Positions 23,625-31,965 of a DNA stretch of 37,064 bases are shown piece by piece. The position numbers and the translations under genes were made by a program. The stretch lies in assembly GCA_900547645.1 (NCBI GenBank), contig URHP01000008.1, forward strand, positions 1 to 37,064, given 5' to 3'. The notes beneath the pieces are model-generated. The model did not search any database, was not told the DNA's origin, and saw nothing but the letters and a program-made list of their open reading frames with translations. Position 1 is the stretch's first letter. Each line of letters starts with the position of its first letter. Source of the DNA: an uncultured Eubacteriales bacterium (GTDB lineage Bacteria; Bacillota; Clostridia; Christensenellales; Borkfalkiaceae).

Positions 23625-23653
23625 TTGCATTTTCGGCGCAAATATGGTATAAA
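23625..23653 (+). promoter_or_regulatory. DUF815 ATPase promoter (TTGCAT-17-TATAAA)
   Basis: TTGCAT (23625-23630) and TATAAA (23648-23653) are 17 bp apart. The leader of about 20 nt carries GCGGAG before the ATG at 23681. Confidence 0.7.
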
Positions 23654-23680
23654 TATTCCAAAAGACTGCGGAGCATCATC

Positions 23681-24814
23681 ATGAACGCATTAAAGACTTT
23701 GACCGTGCTTGACGGTATTCTGAACGATCCCTTGATCGCGGCGTTTGCAGAGGAAAATCAGACAAAATTTCTGCGTCTTCTCTACGCGAAAGGCGCAGAG
23801 GAACATTTTGCGGCATATCTGGCGAACGCTGTTCTGACGGATGAGAACGCTTTTTCCCGCGCCTGTGCCGCCGGGAAAAATCCTTCGGAGCATGTCCGGA
23901 AAGCCTATTTTGCGGATCTCAGGACGATCGCAGGATTGTTTGAAAGGCCGGAGGACGGGTTCTCCTTCGGCGAATCTCACCTTCCCGTCGGGAATTGGGA
24001 CGAGCAGAGCATTTTCCGCCTGCAGAAATATTATTCCGAAAACGGATGCGGCGGATGGCTTTCGCACACGGCATTCCGCTATGCCGACGGGCAACTCAGT
24101 CCCATTCTGACGCCTTCCGGTGTGACGCTCGGAGATCTCAAGGGCTACGAGGCGGAAAAAGCGGAGGTGCGCGACAACTTTGAAAATTTTGTCTGCGGAC
24201 TGCCCTATTCGGATATGCTTTTGTACGGCGACCGCGGAACGGGGAAGTCCTCCACCGTACACGCGATGGTCAATGCGTTTGCGGGCAGAAAATTGCGGCT
24301 GGTGGAGATCGATAAGGAAAACATTCTCTCTCTGCCCCGCCTGCGCGCGCTGCTTGCCCCTGTTCCCATGAAATTCGTCGTCTTTATCGACGATTTTTCG
24401 CTGCGCGAAGAGGATGACCGCGTCTCTACCCTCAAAGCCGCACTGCAGGGAAGCATGGAAGGTCACGCGGGCAATGTGATGATCGTGGCAACGAGCAACC
24501 GCCGGCATATCGTTGCAGAAAATTACGCCACGCGCATGAACAGTGTCCACATGGGCGACAGCGAAGAAGAACTTCTTTCGCTGTCCGACCGCTTCGGGAT
24601 CACCGTTCTGTTCGCTTCGACCGGGAAGCGGGAATATCTTGAAATCGTGCACGGGATCGCCGAAGATCTCGGGATCAGAACGCCCGTTGCAGAACTGGAT
24701 GCTCTTGCAGAGCGCTGGGCAATGCTGCGCGGAGGGCGTTCACCGCGCCGCGCGCGGCAGTTCGCCGATTTTGTATTTGCCTGCGAAAGCAAGGGAAAGC
24801 CCTTGGACTTCTGA
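23681..24814 (+). CDS. DUF815 family AAA ATPase
   Basis: This is a predicted AAA+ ATPase of the DUF815 family. Its cellular role is not established. The 377 residues have a helical N-terminal half and a C-terminal ATPase with Walker A YGDRGTGKSS (about 182-191) and Walker B VVFIDDFS (233-240). A sensor-like segment VMIVATSNRRHI follows, then an arginine-rich stretch (LRGGRSPRRARQF) near the end. There is no signal peptide. The true start is ATG 23681, set by the ribosome-binding site, although the frame is open further upstream. The stop is directly followed by the stop of murC on the other strand, with no gap. Confidence 0.85.
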   Translation: MNALKTLTVLDGILNDPLIAAFAEENQTKFLRLLYAKGAEEHFAAYLANAVLTDENAFSRACAAGKNPSEHVRKAYFADLRTIAGLFERPEDGFSFGESHLPVGNWDEQSIFRLQKYYSENGCGGWLSHTAFRYADGQLSPILTPSGVTLGDLKGYEAEKAEVRDNFENFVCGLPYSDMLLYGDRGTGKSSTVHAMVNAFAGRKLRLVEIDKENILSLPRLRALLAPVPMKFVVFIDDFSLREEDDRVSTLKAALQGSMEGHAGNVMIVATSNRRHIVAENYATRMNSVHMGDSEEELLSLSDRFGITVLFASTGKREYLEIVHGIAEDLGIRTPVAELDALAERWAMLRGGRSPRRARQFADFVFACESKGKPLDF

Positions 24815-26134
24815 TCAATCAAGGATGGAACGGACGATCTCGTCGATGTCTCCTGCGCCGAGCACGAGAATGAGATCGTCCGTTTTGCATTCTTCAAGAA
24901 GTCTGCGTTTCAGATCGGCGGGCGACTGCGTATATTGCGCCTCCGGGATGCGGCTCACGAGCGCGGGCGCGCTTCCTTCAAAAAAGAATTTTTCCCGTGC
25001 GGCATAGGTGCGGTAAACGATGGGATTTTCGGCGCGTTTCAGCACGGAGACAAAGCCCGCCATCAGGTCGCGGGTGCGGGTATAGGTATGCGGCTGAAAC
25101 ACGACGCGCACCGTCCCCGCGCACAGTCCTGACGCCGTCTCCATGGCGGCTGCGATCTCAGCCGGGTGATGCGCGTAATCGCAGATCACAGGGATGCCGC
25201 CAAGCGTTCCGGCGCGCTCAAACCTGCGCTTTACTCCGTGGAATGTTCCCAGCCCCTCGGCAATCTCGCGCGGCGCAAGTCCCGCAAGACGGGCAGCCGC
25301 ATAGGCGGCAAGCGCGTTCTGGATCTGTACTTTTCCGCAGACATTGAGCCTGATCCGCGCGATCGGGATATTTTTTTCCGTCAGTGTAAAGACATATCGC
25401 TCCCGATCCGCGTACAGACGCGTTGCCCGCACATCGCCCGCGTGCAGCCCGAAGGACATCGTGTGCGGAAGCGATACGGCGTTCGCATCATCGGCATTGA
25501 CAACGACGGCACGGGCAGACGCGGCAAAGCTCGCATAGGCGGCGAGCAGTTCTTCCGCACTCTTATAGCAGTCCGTATGATCGAGGTCGGTATTGAGGAC
25601 AACGGCGATCTCGCTCTTTAGAGACAGGAAACTGCGGCGGAATTCGCAGGCTTCGGTCAGAAAGTATTCGTCACCTGTCGCATAGTAATTTCCGAAGTCA
25701 AGATCTTCTCCGCCGATATGGCAGGTCGCCGCCCTTCCTGCATGCAGAAAGACGTGCGCCAGCATGGATGTCGCAGAAGTTTTGCCGTGACATCCCGCAA
25801 CAGACAGGACGTGCGGATAGCACGCCGCGATCATTCCGAGGAGCTGCGCGCGCGTAAGAAGCCGCTTGTCTGCCATACGTGCTTGTTCCAACAGACGCGC
25901 ATGCACGTCGACCGCTTCCGTATAGACGATCGTCCCCTCCGTGATCTCCTCTTCGCCGATCGTAACGGGGATTCCTGCTTCACGCAATTTCAGCGTGAAA
26001 GCGCTCTCGCGCGCATCGCATCCACGGACGCGCACATTGCGGTCTGCCAGCAGACGGGCAAGCGCGCTCATGCTGACGCCGCCGATCCCGATGAAATAGA
26101 CGCCGTCTTTAAATGTGTCGGAAAACGAAAGCAT
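24815..26134 (-). CDS. murC: UDP-N-acetylmuramate-L-alanine ligase
   Basis: MurC adds L-alanine to UDP-MurNAc, the first step of peptidoglycan stem peptide synthesis in the cytosol. The 439 residues show FIGIGGVSMSALARLL (about 14-29), the ATP loop VAGCHGKTSATSM (about 112-124) and the C-terminal ligase segment VICDYAHHPAEIAA followed by FQPHTYTRTRDL. I chose ATG 26134, which begins just before the Mur N-terminal Rossmann domain. The longer open frame to 26266 encodes an unrelated hydrophobic stretch running into the spoVG promoter. No ribosome-binding site is seen. A CATAAA -10-like box with a preceding TG lies 7 nt before the ATG, so it may be leaderless. Confidence 0.93.
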   Translation of the reverse strand: MLSFSDTFKDGVYFIGIGGVSMSALARLLADRNVRVRGCDARESAFTLKLREAGIPVTIGEEEITEGTIVYTEAVDVHARLLEQARMADKRLLTRAQLLGMIAACYPHVLSVAGCHGKTSATSMLAHVFLHAGRAATCHIGGEDLDFGNYYATGDEYFLTEACEFRRSFLSLKSEIAVVLNTDLDHTDCYKSAEELLAAYASFAASARAVVVNADDANAVSLPHTMSFGLHAGDVRATRLYADRERYVFTLTEKNIPIARIRLNVCGKVQIQNALAAYAAARLAGLAPREIAEGLGTFHGVKRRFERAGTLGGIPVICDYAHHPAEIAAAMETASGLCAGTVRVVFQPHTYTRTRDLMAGFVSVLKRAENPIVYRTYAAREKFFFEGSAPALVSRIPEAQYTQSPADLKRRLLEECKTDDLILVLGAGDIDEIVRSILD

Positions 26135-26218
26135 ACCGCATTTTATGCCAAAAATTCTCAGAATGTACCGAAACACCCTTAAATTTCGAAAAAAATTGAT
26201 AAAATTTGGAAAAACCTC

Positions 26219-26250
26219 TTGCAAATAAATAAAAACCGTGATAATATAAT
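26219..26250 (+). promoter_or_regulatory. spoVG promoter
   Basis: TTGCAA (26219-26224) is 17 bp from TAATAT (26242-26247), which is preceded by TG at 26239-26240 (extended -10). An overlapping TATAAT at 26245-26250 is an alternative -10 but has a 20-bp spacer. A leader with GGGGG (26271-26275) follows. Confidence 0.6.
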
Positions 26251-26283
26251 GAGCAAGAAGGGACAATTCAGGGGGAAACGCTT

Positions 26284-26577
26284 ATGAAGATTGACGACGT
26301 TCGCATACGGGAGATCCGCAATCCTACAGGAAAGCTCAAGGCAGTGGTGTCCGTCACGATAGACGAATGTTTCGTGGTGCATGACATCAAGGTCTTTGAG
26401 CGGGAAGACGGTTTTGCGATCGCCATGCCCAGCCGCAAGACGACGGACGGAAAGTATAAGGACATTGCGCATCCGCTCAATTCCGAGACGCGGGAAATGC
26501 TGCAGACGATCATTCTGGCGGAATACCGAAGATTTCTGGAAGACGCTTCCGGCTTCGGCGCCGCGGCGGAGGCATAG
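26284..26577 (+). CDS. spoVG: SpoVG family regulatory protein
   Basis: SpoVG is a small RNA- and DNA-binding regulator that affects septation, sporulation and cell-surface traits in Firmicutes. The 97 residues match the family closely: [34 protein letters not shown] at the N-terminus, [31 protein letters not shown] in the middle, and a short Ala-rich end. A strong GGGGGAAA ribosome-binding site precedes the ATG. It is divergent from murC and convergent with csp, sharing a two-way terminator. SpoVG also occurs in species that do not sporulate. Confidence 0.95.
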   Translation: MKIDDVRIREIRNPTGKLKAVVSVTIDECFVVHDIKVFEREDGFAIAMPSRKTTDGKYKDIAHPLNSETREMLQTIILAEYRRFLEDASGFGAAAEA

Positions 26578-26610
26578 GATCTGCCGGGAGGCTCATATCT
26601 TTCATATGAC

Positions 26611-26645
26611 AAAAAAGACGCGCCCTGACCGGGCGCGTCTTTTTT
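26611..26645. terminator. Bidirectional terminator between spoVG and csp
   Basis: The arms GACGCGCCC (26617-26625) and GGGCGCGTC (26631-26639) form a perfect stem with a 5-nt loop, flanked by a run of A on the left and T on the right. Confidence 0.93.
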
Positions 26646-26657
26646 GTTTGCTGTCTC

Positions 26658-26870
26658 TCAGGAGACGGGTACTACGTTTACTGCACGCAGTTTGCCGCTG
26701 TCCTTGGGATCGGGCTCGGTCTCAAACGTGACCTTCTGCCCTTCCTTCAACGTACGGAAGCCTTCCGTCTGAATTGCGGAGAAGTGCACAAACACGTCGT
26801 CGCCGCCTTCATCGTTTGCGATGAACCCGTACCCCTTACCGTCGTTGAACCATTTTACAGTTCCGTTCAC
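26658..26870 (-). CDS. Cold shock domain protein
   Basis: This is a 70-residue single-domain Csp that binds single-stranded RNA and DNA and melts RNA structure. RNP1 appears as KGYGFI (about 12-17) and RNP2 as VFVHF (about 26-30), within [23 protein letters not shown] ribosome-binding site lies about 8 nt before the ATG. The promoter at 26946-26974 has both consensus hexamers and 17-bp spacing, and gives a 5' leader of about 70 nt. This is long for this genome and fits the structured, temperature-sensing leaders known from csp genes, though I have not folded it. Confidence 0.95.
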   Translation of the reverse strand: MNGTVKWFNDGKGYGFIANDEGGDDVFVHFSAIQTEGFRTLKEGQKVTFETEPDPKDSGKLRAVNVVPVS

Positions 26871-26945
26871 TGATATTACCTCCCGGCGCGCAGTGTAAAC
26901 GTACGCACCATTGCGAACGAGTCATGCTTATCTACGCCAAAATCA

Positions 26946-26974
26946 ATTATACTCCCCCTTCGGGGGCTTGTCAA
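26946..26974 (-). promoter_or_regulatory. csp promoter, perfect consensus with palindromic spacer
   Basis: On the - strand TTGACA (26969-26974) and TATAAT (26946-26951) are 17 bp apart. The spacer contains CCCCC-GAA-GGGGG, a palindrome that reads as a UUCG tetraloop hairpin if copied from the other strand. Confidence 0.9.
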
Positions 26975-26996
26975 TACCCATTTTGAAAGATTCTTG

Positions 26997-28805
26997 TTAT
27001 TTTTTCAAATAATTCTCAAGAAGCATGGTATTCGTTGCAACAAAATCAGAAAGTTCTTCCGGTTTGAGCGGCCGGTAGTTCATGAGCGCCAGATAGTAGA
27101 TCTGCATGGCAGCTCTGGCCTGCTCTTCTTCGGATGCGGTTTTGAGTGCGCCGACCGCGCCGTTCGCCGTATTGACGACGAGCGTGACGTCTGCGGGAGA
27201 CTCGCCCATTCCGTAGAAAGAATGCATCTCGCTCAGGCGGCGTGCAAATTCGGATACATTGACGACGGCGGGCACGGTCGCATCTTTGAGCTTTTCCGTT
27301 CTGACCGTCACATGTTTTCCGTCCAGCGCCTTTTCAAACAGCGCTTTCAGATCTTTGTCTTCGTCGCTCTCTTCCTTCAAGGCGCCTGCGACATCGGCGT
27401 CTATGCGCAAAAAGCGGACGCGCGTCGGGTTTTTATACTCCAGATAGCTCAGGAAATGCGGATCAATATACGTGTCGCAATAAATGGCGTCCAAACCTGC
27501 ATCCTTAAACATTTTAATATACTGCGCCTGTTTGTTTTCGTCCGAAACGTAGTAGACCGCCTGCGGTTCCTTGCCGTTCTTTGCGTCCTCTTCCGAAACT
27601 TCCTCACCATAGAAAGAACTGACGGGACGGTATTCGCCCGCAAGATTTTTGTAGATGATGATGTCTTCGACCTTTTTATAGAACTCCTCGTCCTTCAGAC
27701 ATCCGAACTTGACGAAAGTCGCCAGATCAGACCAGCAGGATTCATAGCGCTGCCTGTCGTTCTTATACAGTTCGATCAGTTTGTCCGCAACTTTTTTGGT
27801 GATGTGTTTTGCAATCTTTTGCACCTGCTTATCGTTTTGCAGGAAGGAGCGGGATACGTTGAGCGGGATATCAGGGCAATCGATCACGCCGTTTAAGAGC
27901 ATCAAGAATTCCGGGATGACTTCCTTGATGTTATCCGCAATATAGACTTGATTGCAGTACAGCTTGACCTTGCCGCGCTCCAATTCGACCTGTTTTTTGA
28001 CCTTCGGGAAGTACAGGATTCCCTTTAACCGGAACGGATATTCCATATTGAGATGGATCCAGAAGAGCGGTTCGTTGAAGTCGGAGAATGTTTCGCGGTA
28101 GAAGGTCTTATATTCTTCCTCGGTGCATTCTTTGGGCTGTTTCAAATAGAGCGGATGCGTTGTGTTGACGGGCTTGTCGTCTTTCCCCGTGGGATTGAGA
28201 TAGATCTCATACGGCATGAACGAACAATACTTGCGCAAAAGTTCGCGGATCTTATCTGCTTTCAGGAATTCTTTTTCGTCCTTGGCAATATGCATGACGA
28301 TCTTGGTCCCGCGCGTCTCTTTTTCGCAGTCACCGATCACATATTCGGAATTTCCGTCCGATTCCCAATGGACGCCCGTCGAACCTTCGCGGTATGATTT
28401 CGTAAAGATCTCAATATCTTCGGAAACCATATATGCGGAGTAGAAACCGAGCCCGAAATGACCGATGATCCCGTCTCCGCCTGCCTTTTCATATTTGTCC
28501 ACAAAGTCTGCGGCGCCCGAAAAGGCGATCTGCGTAATATATTTTTCGACCTCCTCTGCTGTCATGCCGATGCCGTTGTCCTCCACGGTCAGCGTGCCGG
28601 CTTTTGGATCCGTCGTGACGGTGACACGGTAATGTTCTTCCGCCGCAGCCTCGCCCAGATCGACGAGTTTCTGATGTTTTGTGATCGCATCCTGTGCGTT
28701 TGCCACGATCTCGCGCAGAAAAATATCTTTTTCCGAATACAGCCATTTTTTGATGATCGGCATCATGTTTTCGCTGGCGATGCGAATATTACCCTGTTTT
28801 TCCAT
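26997..28805 (-). CDS. htpG: Chaperone HtpG (Hsp90)
   Basis: HtpG is the bacterial Hsp90, an ATP-driven dimeric chaperone for late folding steps. The 602 residues are slightly short for the family. The N-terminal GHKL ATPase domain has FLREIVANAQDAITK (about 29-43, a variant of the usual ELISNASDA), DNGIGMTAEEV (about 77-87) and GHFGLGFYSAYMV (about 115-127). The middle domain has LNVSRSFLQNDKQVQKI, and the C-terminal dimerisation region ends with a helix-rich tail. AAGGAG precedes the ATG. The nearest upstream element is the terminator of the S1 fusion gene. I saw no CIRCE element. Confidence 0.94.
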   Translation of the reverse strand: MEKQGNIRIASENMMPIIKKWLYSEKDIFLREIVANAQDAITKHQKLVDLGEAAAEEHYRVTVTTDPKAGTLTVEDNGIGMTAEEVEKYITQIAFSGAADFVDKYEKAGGDGIIGHFGLGFYSAYMVSEDIEIFTKSYREGSTGVHWESDGNSEYVIGDCEKETRGTKIVMHIAKDEKEFLKADKIRELLRKYCSFMPYEIYLNPTGKDDKPVNTTHPLYLKQPKECTEEEYKTFYRETFSDFNEPLFWIHLNMEYPFRLKGILYFPKVKKQVELERGKVKLYCNQVYIADNIKEVIPEFLMLLNGVIDCPDIPLNVSRSFLQNDKQVQKIAKHITKKVADKLIELYKNDRQRYESCWSDLATFVKFGCLKDEEFYKKVEDIIIYKNLAGEYRPVSSFYGEEVSEEDAKNGKEPQAVYYVSDENKQAQYIKMFKDAGLDAIYCDTYIDPHFLSYLEYKNPTRVRFLRIDADVAGALKEESDEDKDLKALFEKALDGKHVTVRTEKLKDATVPAVVNVSEFARRLSEMHSFYGMGESPADVTLVVNTANGAVGALKTASEEEQARAAMQIYYLALMNYRPLKPEELSDFVATNTMLLENYLKK

Positions 28806-28845
28806 TTTGTTCGCTCCTTATTGATATTCAGAGAATATATAAACA

Positions 28846-28873
28846 AAAAAATCCGCCTTTAAGCGGATTTTTT
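28846..28873. terminator. Terminator of the ispH-rpsA gene
   Basis: The arms AAAAAATCCGC (28846-28856) and GCGGATTTTTT (28863-28873) are perfectly complementary with a 6-nt loop. On the - strand the stem ends in a T run. Confidence 0.9.
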
Positions 28874-28888
28874 GTACCTTTTTAAGAT

Positions 28889-31174
28889 TTATTTGTTGTC
28901 ATCGTTTCCGAGCAGGTCGGCAATGGAAGCTCCGCCGTAACCGCCTTCGCTCCATTCTCTGTATTCCGCTTCGTCCGCATAGTCGCTTGCGGTGCGGCGG
29001 TTGCCCTTGCCTCTCTGACGGGGACGTCTTTCGACTTCTTCGTCTCTGTCACGGCTGTCGCGCGCATTGTCGCGATCGTCCCAAGGACGGGGCTGCAGAG
29101 CTTTGATGGAGAGCGTGATCTTGTGTGCTTCGGGATCGAATGCAAGCACCTTCGCGTCGATCTCCTGACCGATGGTCAGCGCAGACGTGGGATTCTCAAG
29201 CCACTCGTGCGTGATCTGGGAAACGTGCACCAAACCGTCGATGCCCTTCTCCAGTTCGACGAACGCGCCGAACGGAACGATACGGACCACTTTGCCGTGA
29301 ACAATGTCACCCTGCGCATAGCGCTCTGCGGCGGTGTCCCAAGGACGGGGCTGCAGCTGCTTGTAACCGATCGAAACCTTCTTGTTCTCTTTATCGATCT
29401 TCAGGACTTTGAACTGATAGCGCTTGCCGATCTCAAGCACGTCCGTCACTTCTTTGACGCCCGTCCAGGAGAGATCGGAAATGTGCGCAAGGCAATCGAA
29501 CCCGTTGACGGAAACGAATGCACCGAAGGAGGTCACTCTCTCCACCTTGCCTTCCACGACGTCACCGACCTGGATGGAATCAAAGAACGCGGCTTCGCGC
29601 TCGGCCTTTGCGGCTTCTCTTGCCGCCTTTTCCGCTTCGAGGATCACGCGCTGGGAAGCAATGATCTCCTTTCTGCGCTCGCGGCGGATCTCAAGCATCT
29701 TCAGACGCAGTTTCTTGCCCACCATCTTATCGAGTTCCTTGACGTAACCCGAGCGGATCTCGCGGGCGGGAACGAACACCGCATATGTGCCGAGCTCAGC
29801 GGTAAGACCGCCCTTGTTGAAGCCCGTGCAGACAACGGAGAACTCTTTTCCCTCTTCGATGTCTTTGAGGAGCGCTTCCTCCTCTTTGACCTTTCTCACC
29901 TGTTTTTCGGAGAGTTTGACGGGCGCCTTTGCGTCGACGACCATGACGTCGATATTCTCGCCGATCTTTGCCGCGTATGCTTCACGGCTGTATTCGTCGC
30001 AGTCAAGCTCCGACTTGTCGATAAGGATGTCCGCCTTTCCGGAACCGGAAACATAGACGCCCTCGTCCGTTGCGGAGACGATCTTGACCGTGAGAAGCTG
30101 ACCTCTCTTGTAGTGTGCGCCCTTGTCCATTTCCGCGATGACCGCGTCCATGGCGGACTTTTCTTCAGCGGGAGCTGCCTGTGCGGGAACTTCTTCCGTC
30201 TGCTCTGCGGATGCGGAATCGGTCTCCTGTTCGGAGACAACCTGCTCCTGCGCCGCTTCTTCGGCGGGGACCGCCGTTGCCGGTTCCTCTGCGACGGGCG
30301 TAGCCGTCTCTTCGGAGACCTGCGTCTCCACCTGTACTTCCGCGTTGTTTTCTGCCATCTTTTCGAGAACCTCCGAGGTCTGCCAATCGGGAGTGCTCGC
30401 TCCCGCTACAATGCCGACCCTTTTACAAAATTTGACTTTTTCATATTCGAAATCGTCCGCATTCTTGAGCCGGTAAACACGACTGCAGAACTGCGATGCG
30501 ATTTCCGCAAGCTTGTTGGTATTGCTGCTGTTCAGCCCGCCGATCACAAGGACCGCGTCCGATCCCTTCGCGAGCCGCGCGGCATCTTTTTGCCTGCTTA
30601 CAGTAGTATAGCAAATTGTCTTGAAAATCTCAACTGTTTTTGGATATACTTTTCGAATATTTTCCGCAATTTTTGAAAATCTTTGCTCCGAAAAGGTCGT
30701 CTGCGAGAGCAAAACCACGTTTTTTCCCGCCAAAACGGAGAAATCGTCCTCTTCCGAAGCAAATACATGCACATCGCCCGTTCCCCATCCGACAAGCCCT
30801 ACGACTTCCGGGTGTTCGCGGTGTCCCGCGATGGCGACTGTCTTCCCCTCTGCCGATGCTTTTTCGACAATGCGCTGCGCGTTGCGGACAAAGCCGCAGG
30901 TGCAGTCCACGATCGTAATATTCCGCCCGCCGCAGATGCGGTAGACTTCTTTCCCGACGCCGTGGGAACGGATCAGCAGCGTTGCTCCGTCGGGGACCTC
31001 ATCCAGCCGTTCGACGGTCGGGATCCCGCGGGCACGGACGCGCGCGGTGACGTCTTCGTTATGGATGAGTTCTCCGAGCACATAGGTATTTTGCGCGGAT
31101 ACGGACATTGCCGTCTCCACCGCTTTCCGCACGCCCGTGCAAAAGCCGCAGTGCGCGGCAACGACGACGTTCAT
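28889..31174 (-). CDS. ispH-rpsA: Fusion of IspH (HMBPP reductase) and ribosomal protein S1
   Basis: The N-terminal part (about 1-275) is 4-hydroxy-3-methylbut-2-enyl diphosphate reductase, the last step of the MEP isoprenoid pathway. Its three Fe-S cysteines are seen in GFCTGV (C12), DCTC (C93) and TICYTT (C188), with GHREHPEV and NSSNTNKL. A Glu/Ala/Pro/Val-rich linker (about 276-345) leads to four S1 RNA-binding repeats, the third and fourth being the clearest (VTSFGAFVSVNG and IVPFGAFVELEKG). The tail is Arg/Asp-rich, then Gly-rich. Such fusions are known in Clostridia. ATG 31174 overlaps the plsC stop by 4 bp. The protein has 761 residues. Confidence 0.95.
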   Translation of the reverse strand: MNVVVAAHCGFCTGVRKAVETAMSVSAQNTYVLGELIHNEDVTARVRARGIPTVERLDEVPDGATLLIRSHGVGKEVYRICGGRNITIVDCTCGFVRNAQRIVEKASAEGKTVAIAGHREHPEVVGLVGWGTGDVHVFASEEDDFSVLAGKNVVLLSQTTFSEQRFSKIAENIRKVYPKTVEIFKTICYTTVSRQKDAARLAKGSDAVLVIGGLNSSNTNKLAEIASQFCSRVYRLKNADDFEYEKVKFCKRVGIVAGASTPDWQTSEVLEKMAENNAEVQVETQVSEETATPVAEEPATAVPAEEAAQEQVVSEQETDSASAEQTEEVPAQAAPAEEKSAMDAVIAEMDKGAHYKRGQLLTVKIVSATDEGVYVSGSGKADILIDKSELDCDEYSREAYAAKIGENIDVMVVDAKAPVKLSEKQVRKVKEEEALLKDIEEGKEFSVVCTGFNKGGLTAELGTYAVFVPAREIRSGYVKELDKMVGKKLRLKMLEIRRERRKEIIASQRVILEAEKAAREAAKAEREAAFFDSIQVGDVVEGKVERVTSFGAFVSVNGFDCLAHISDLSWTGVKEVTDVLEIGKRYQFKVLKIDKENKKVSIGYKQLQPRPWDTAAERYAQGDIVHGKVVRIVPFGAFVELEKGIDGLVHVSQITHEWLENPTSALTIGQEIDAKVLAFDPEAHKITLSIKALQPRPWDDRDNARDSRDRDEEVERRPRQRGKGNRRTASDYADEAEYREWSEGGYGGASIADLLGNDDNK

Positions 31175-31965
31175 TTTTCCGTCCTCTTTCTCTTCTTGGC
31201 TGCCCGTTCCTCCCGGAACCGGGAACGAAGCGCATAGAGCGTTGCGGCGAGTTTTTCGTCTGCCTGCGCATATTCTTCCGAAGTGAGTTTGCGACCGTAA
31301 TATTCCGTCAGTTCCATGGGCTCGCCGATCACGACGTGCGTCATATGGAACACTTTCGGACGGTTGCAGATCACGATCGGCACGACGGGCGTCTTTGTCT
31401 TGATCGCAAGCATAGCCGCTCCGCCGTGAAAGGGAAGAAATTCCTCGTCTGAACGCTTGTTCCGCGTTCCTTCCGGAAACAGCGAAAGCTTTTCGCCGTT
31501 TTTCAAAACTTTCATGGAATCCATAATGGTCCGCACATCGGAGCCGTCGCGCAGTGCGCCGATCACGCCGAGCCTGCGGGCAACGTACCCAAGGACGGGG
31601 GCATGCAGGATGGGTTCCTTCGCCATGAAATGGATCCCCTCCCACGTCGTATGCGCAGGATAAAAGACGTCGAAAATACAATAATGGTTGCTGACGTAAA
31701 TACATGCGCCGGGACCGACTTTTTTATGCCCGTGCAACCTGAAGGGATAGACCAGCCAATGGATGGGATACAGAATGACGCGGAGCACGTTCATGAGCCG
31801 CATGACATGGCGTCCCTTTTTGTCGGCAGGAAAGAGCAGCCGACGCTGCCGTTCTTCGCGCTCTGCCTTTTTCCTCTTTTTGGCTTCCTGTTTTTCAGTT
31901 TTTTTGCGCTCTTTTTCCTGTCTGCGCGCCTCTTGTTCCGTCTGCGCGCGAGCCTCTTCGTCCAT
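31171..31965 (-). CDS. plsC: 1-acyl-sn-glycerol-3-phosphate acyltransferase family protein
   Basis: This membrane-associated acyltransferase makes phosphatidic acid from lysophosphatidic acid in phospholipid synthesis. Of the 264 residues, the catalytic HxxxxD motif is H94-D99 (NHYCIFDVF), FPEGTR is at 163-168, and a hydrophobic segment lies at about 58-75. The first 45 residues form a strongly charged Lys/Glu/Arg stretch, probably a single helix or coiled coil, which is not part of the family core. The last residues are again basic. The start overlaps the stop of the previous gene by 1 base (TGATG). Acyl donor and exact substrate are not shown by the sequence. Confidence 0.92.
   Translation of the reverse strand: MDEEARAQTEQEARRQEKERKKTEKQEAKKRKKAEREERQRRLLFPADKKGRHVMRLMNVLRVILYPIHWLVYPFRLHGHKKVGPGACIYVSNHYCIFDVFYPAHTTWEGIHFMAKEPILHAPVLGYVARRLGVIGALRDGSDVRTIMDSMKVLKNGEKLSLFPEGTRNKRSDEEFLPFHGGAAMLAIKTKTPVVPIVICNRPKVFHMTHVVIGEPMELTEYYGRKLTSEEYAQADEKLAATLYALRSRFREERAAKKRKRTEK

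Noticed and set aside
26135..26266. Longer N-terminus for murC
   Set aside because: The stretch is hydrophobic, unrelated to MurC, and overlaps the spoVG promoter region.
29123..30676. Long + strand frame (517 codons) opposite the ispH-rpsA gene, and similar long frames opposite glgP, glgA, glgC/glgD and glgB
   Set aside because: They lie antisense to genes with clear catalytic motifs, have no recognisable domains, and arise from the codon pattern of the real genes.
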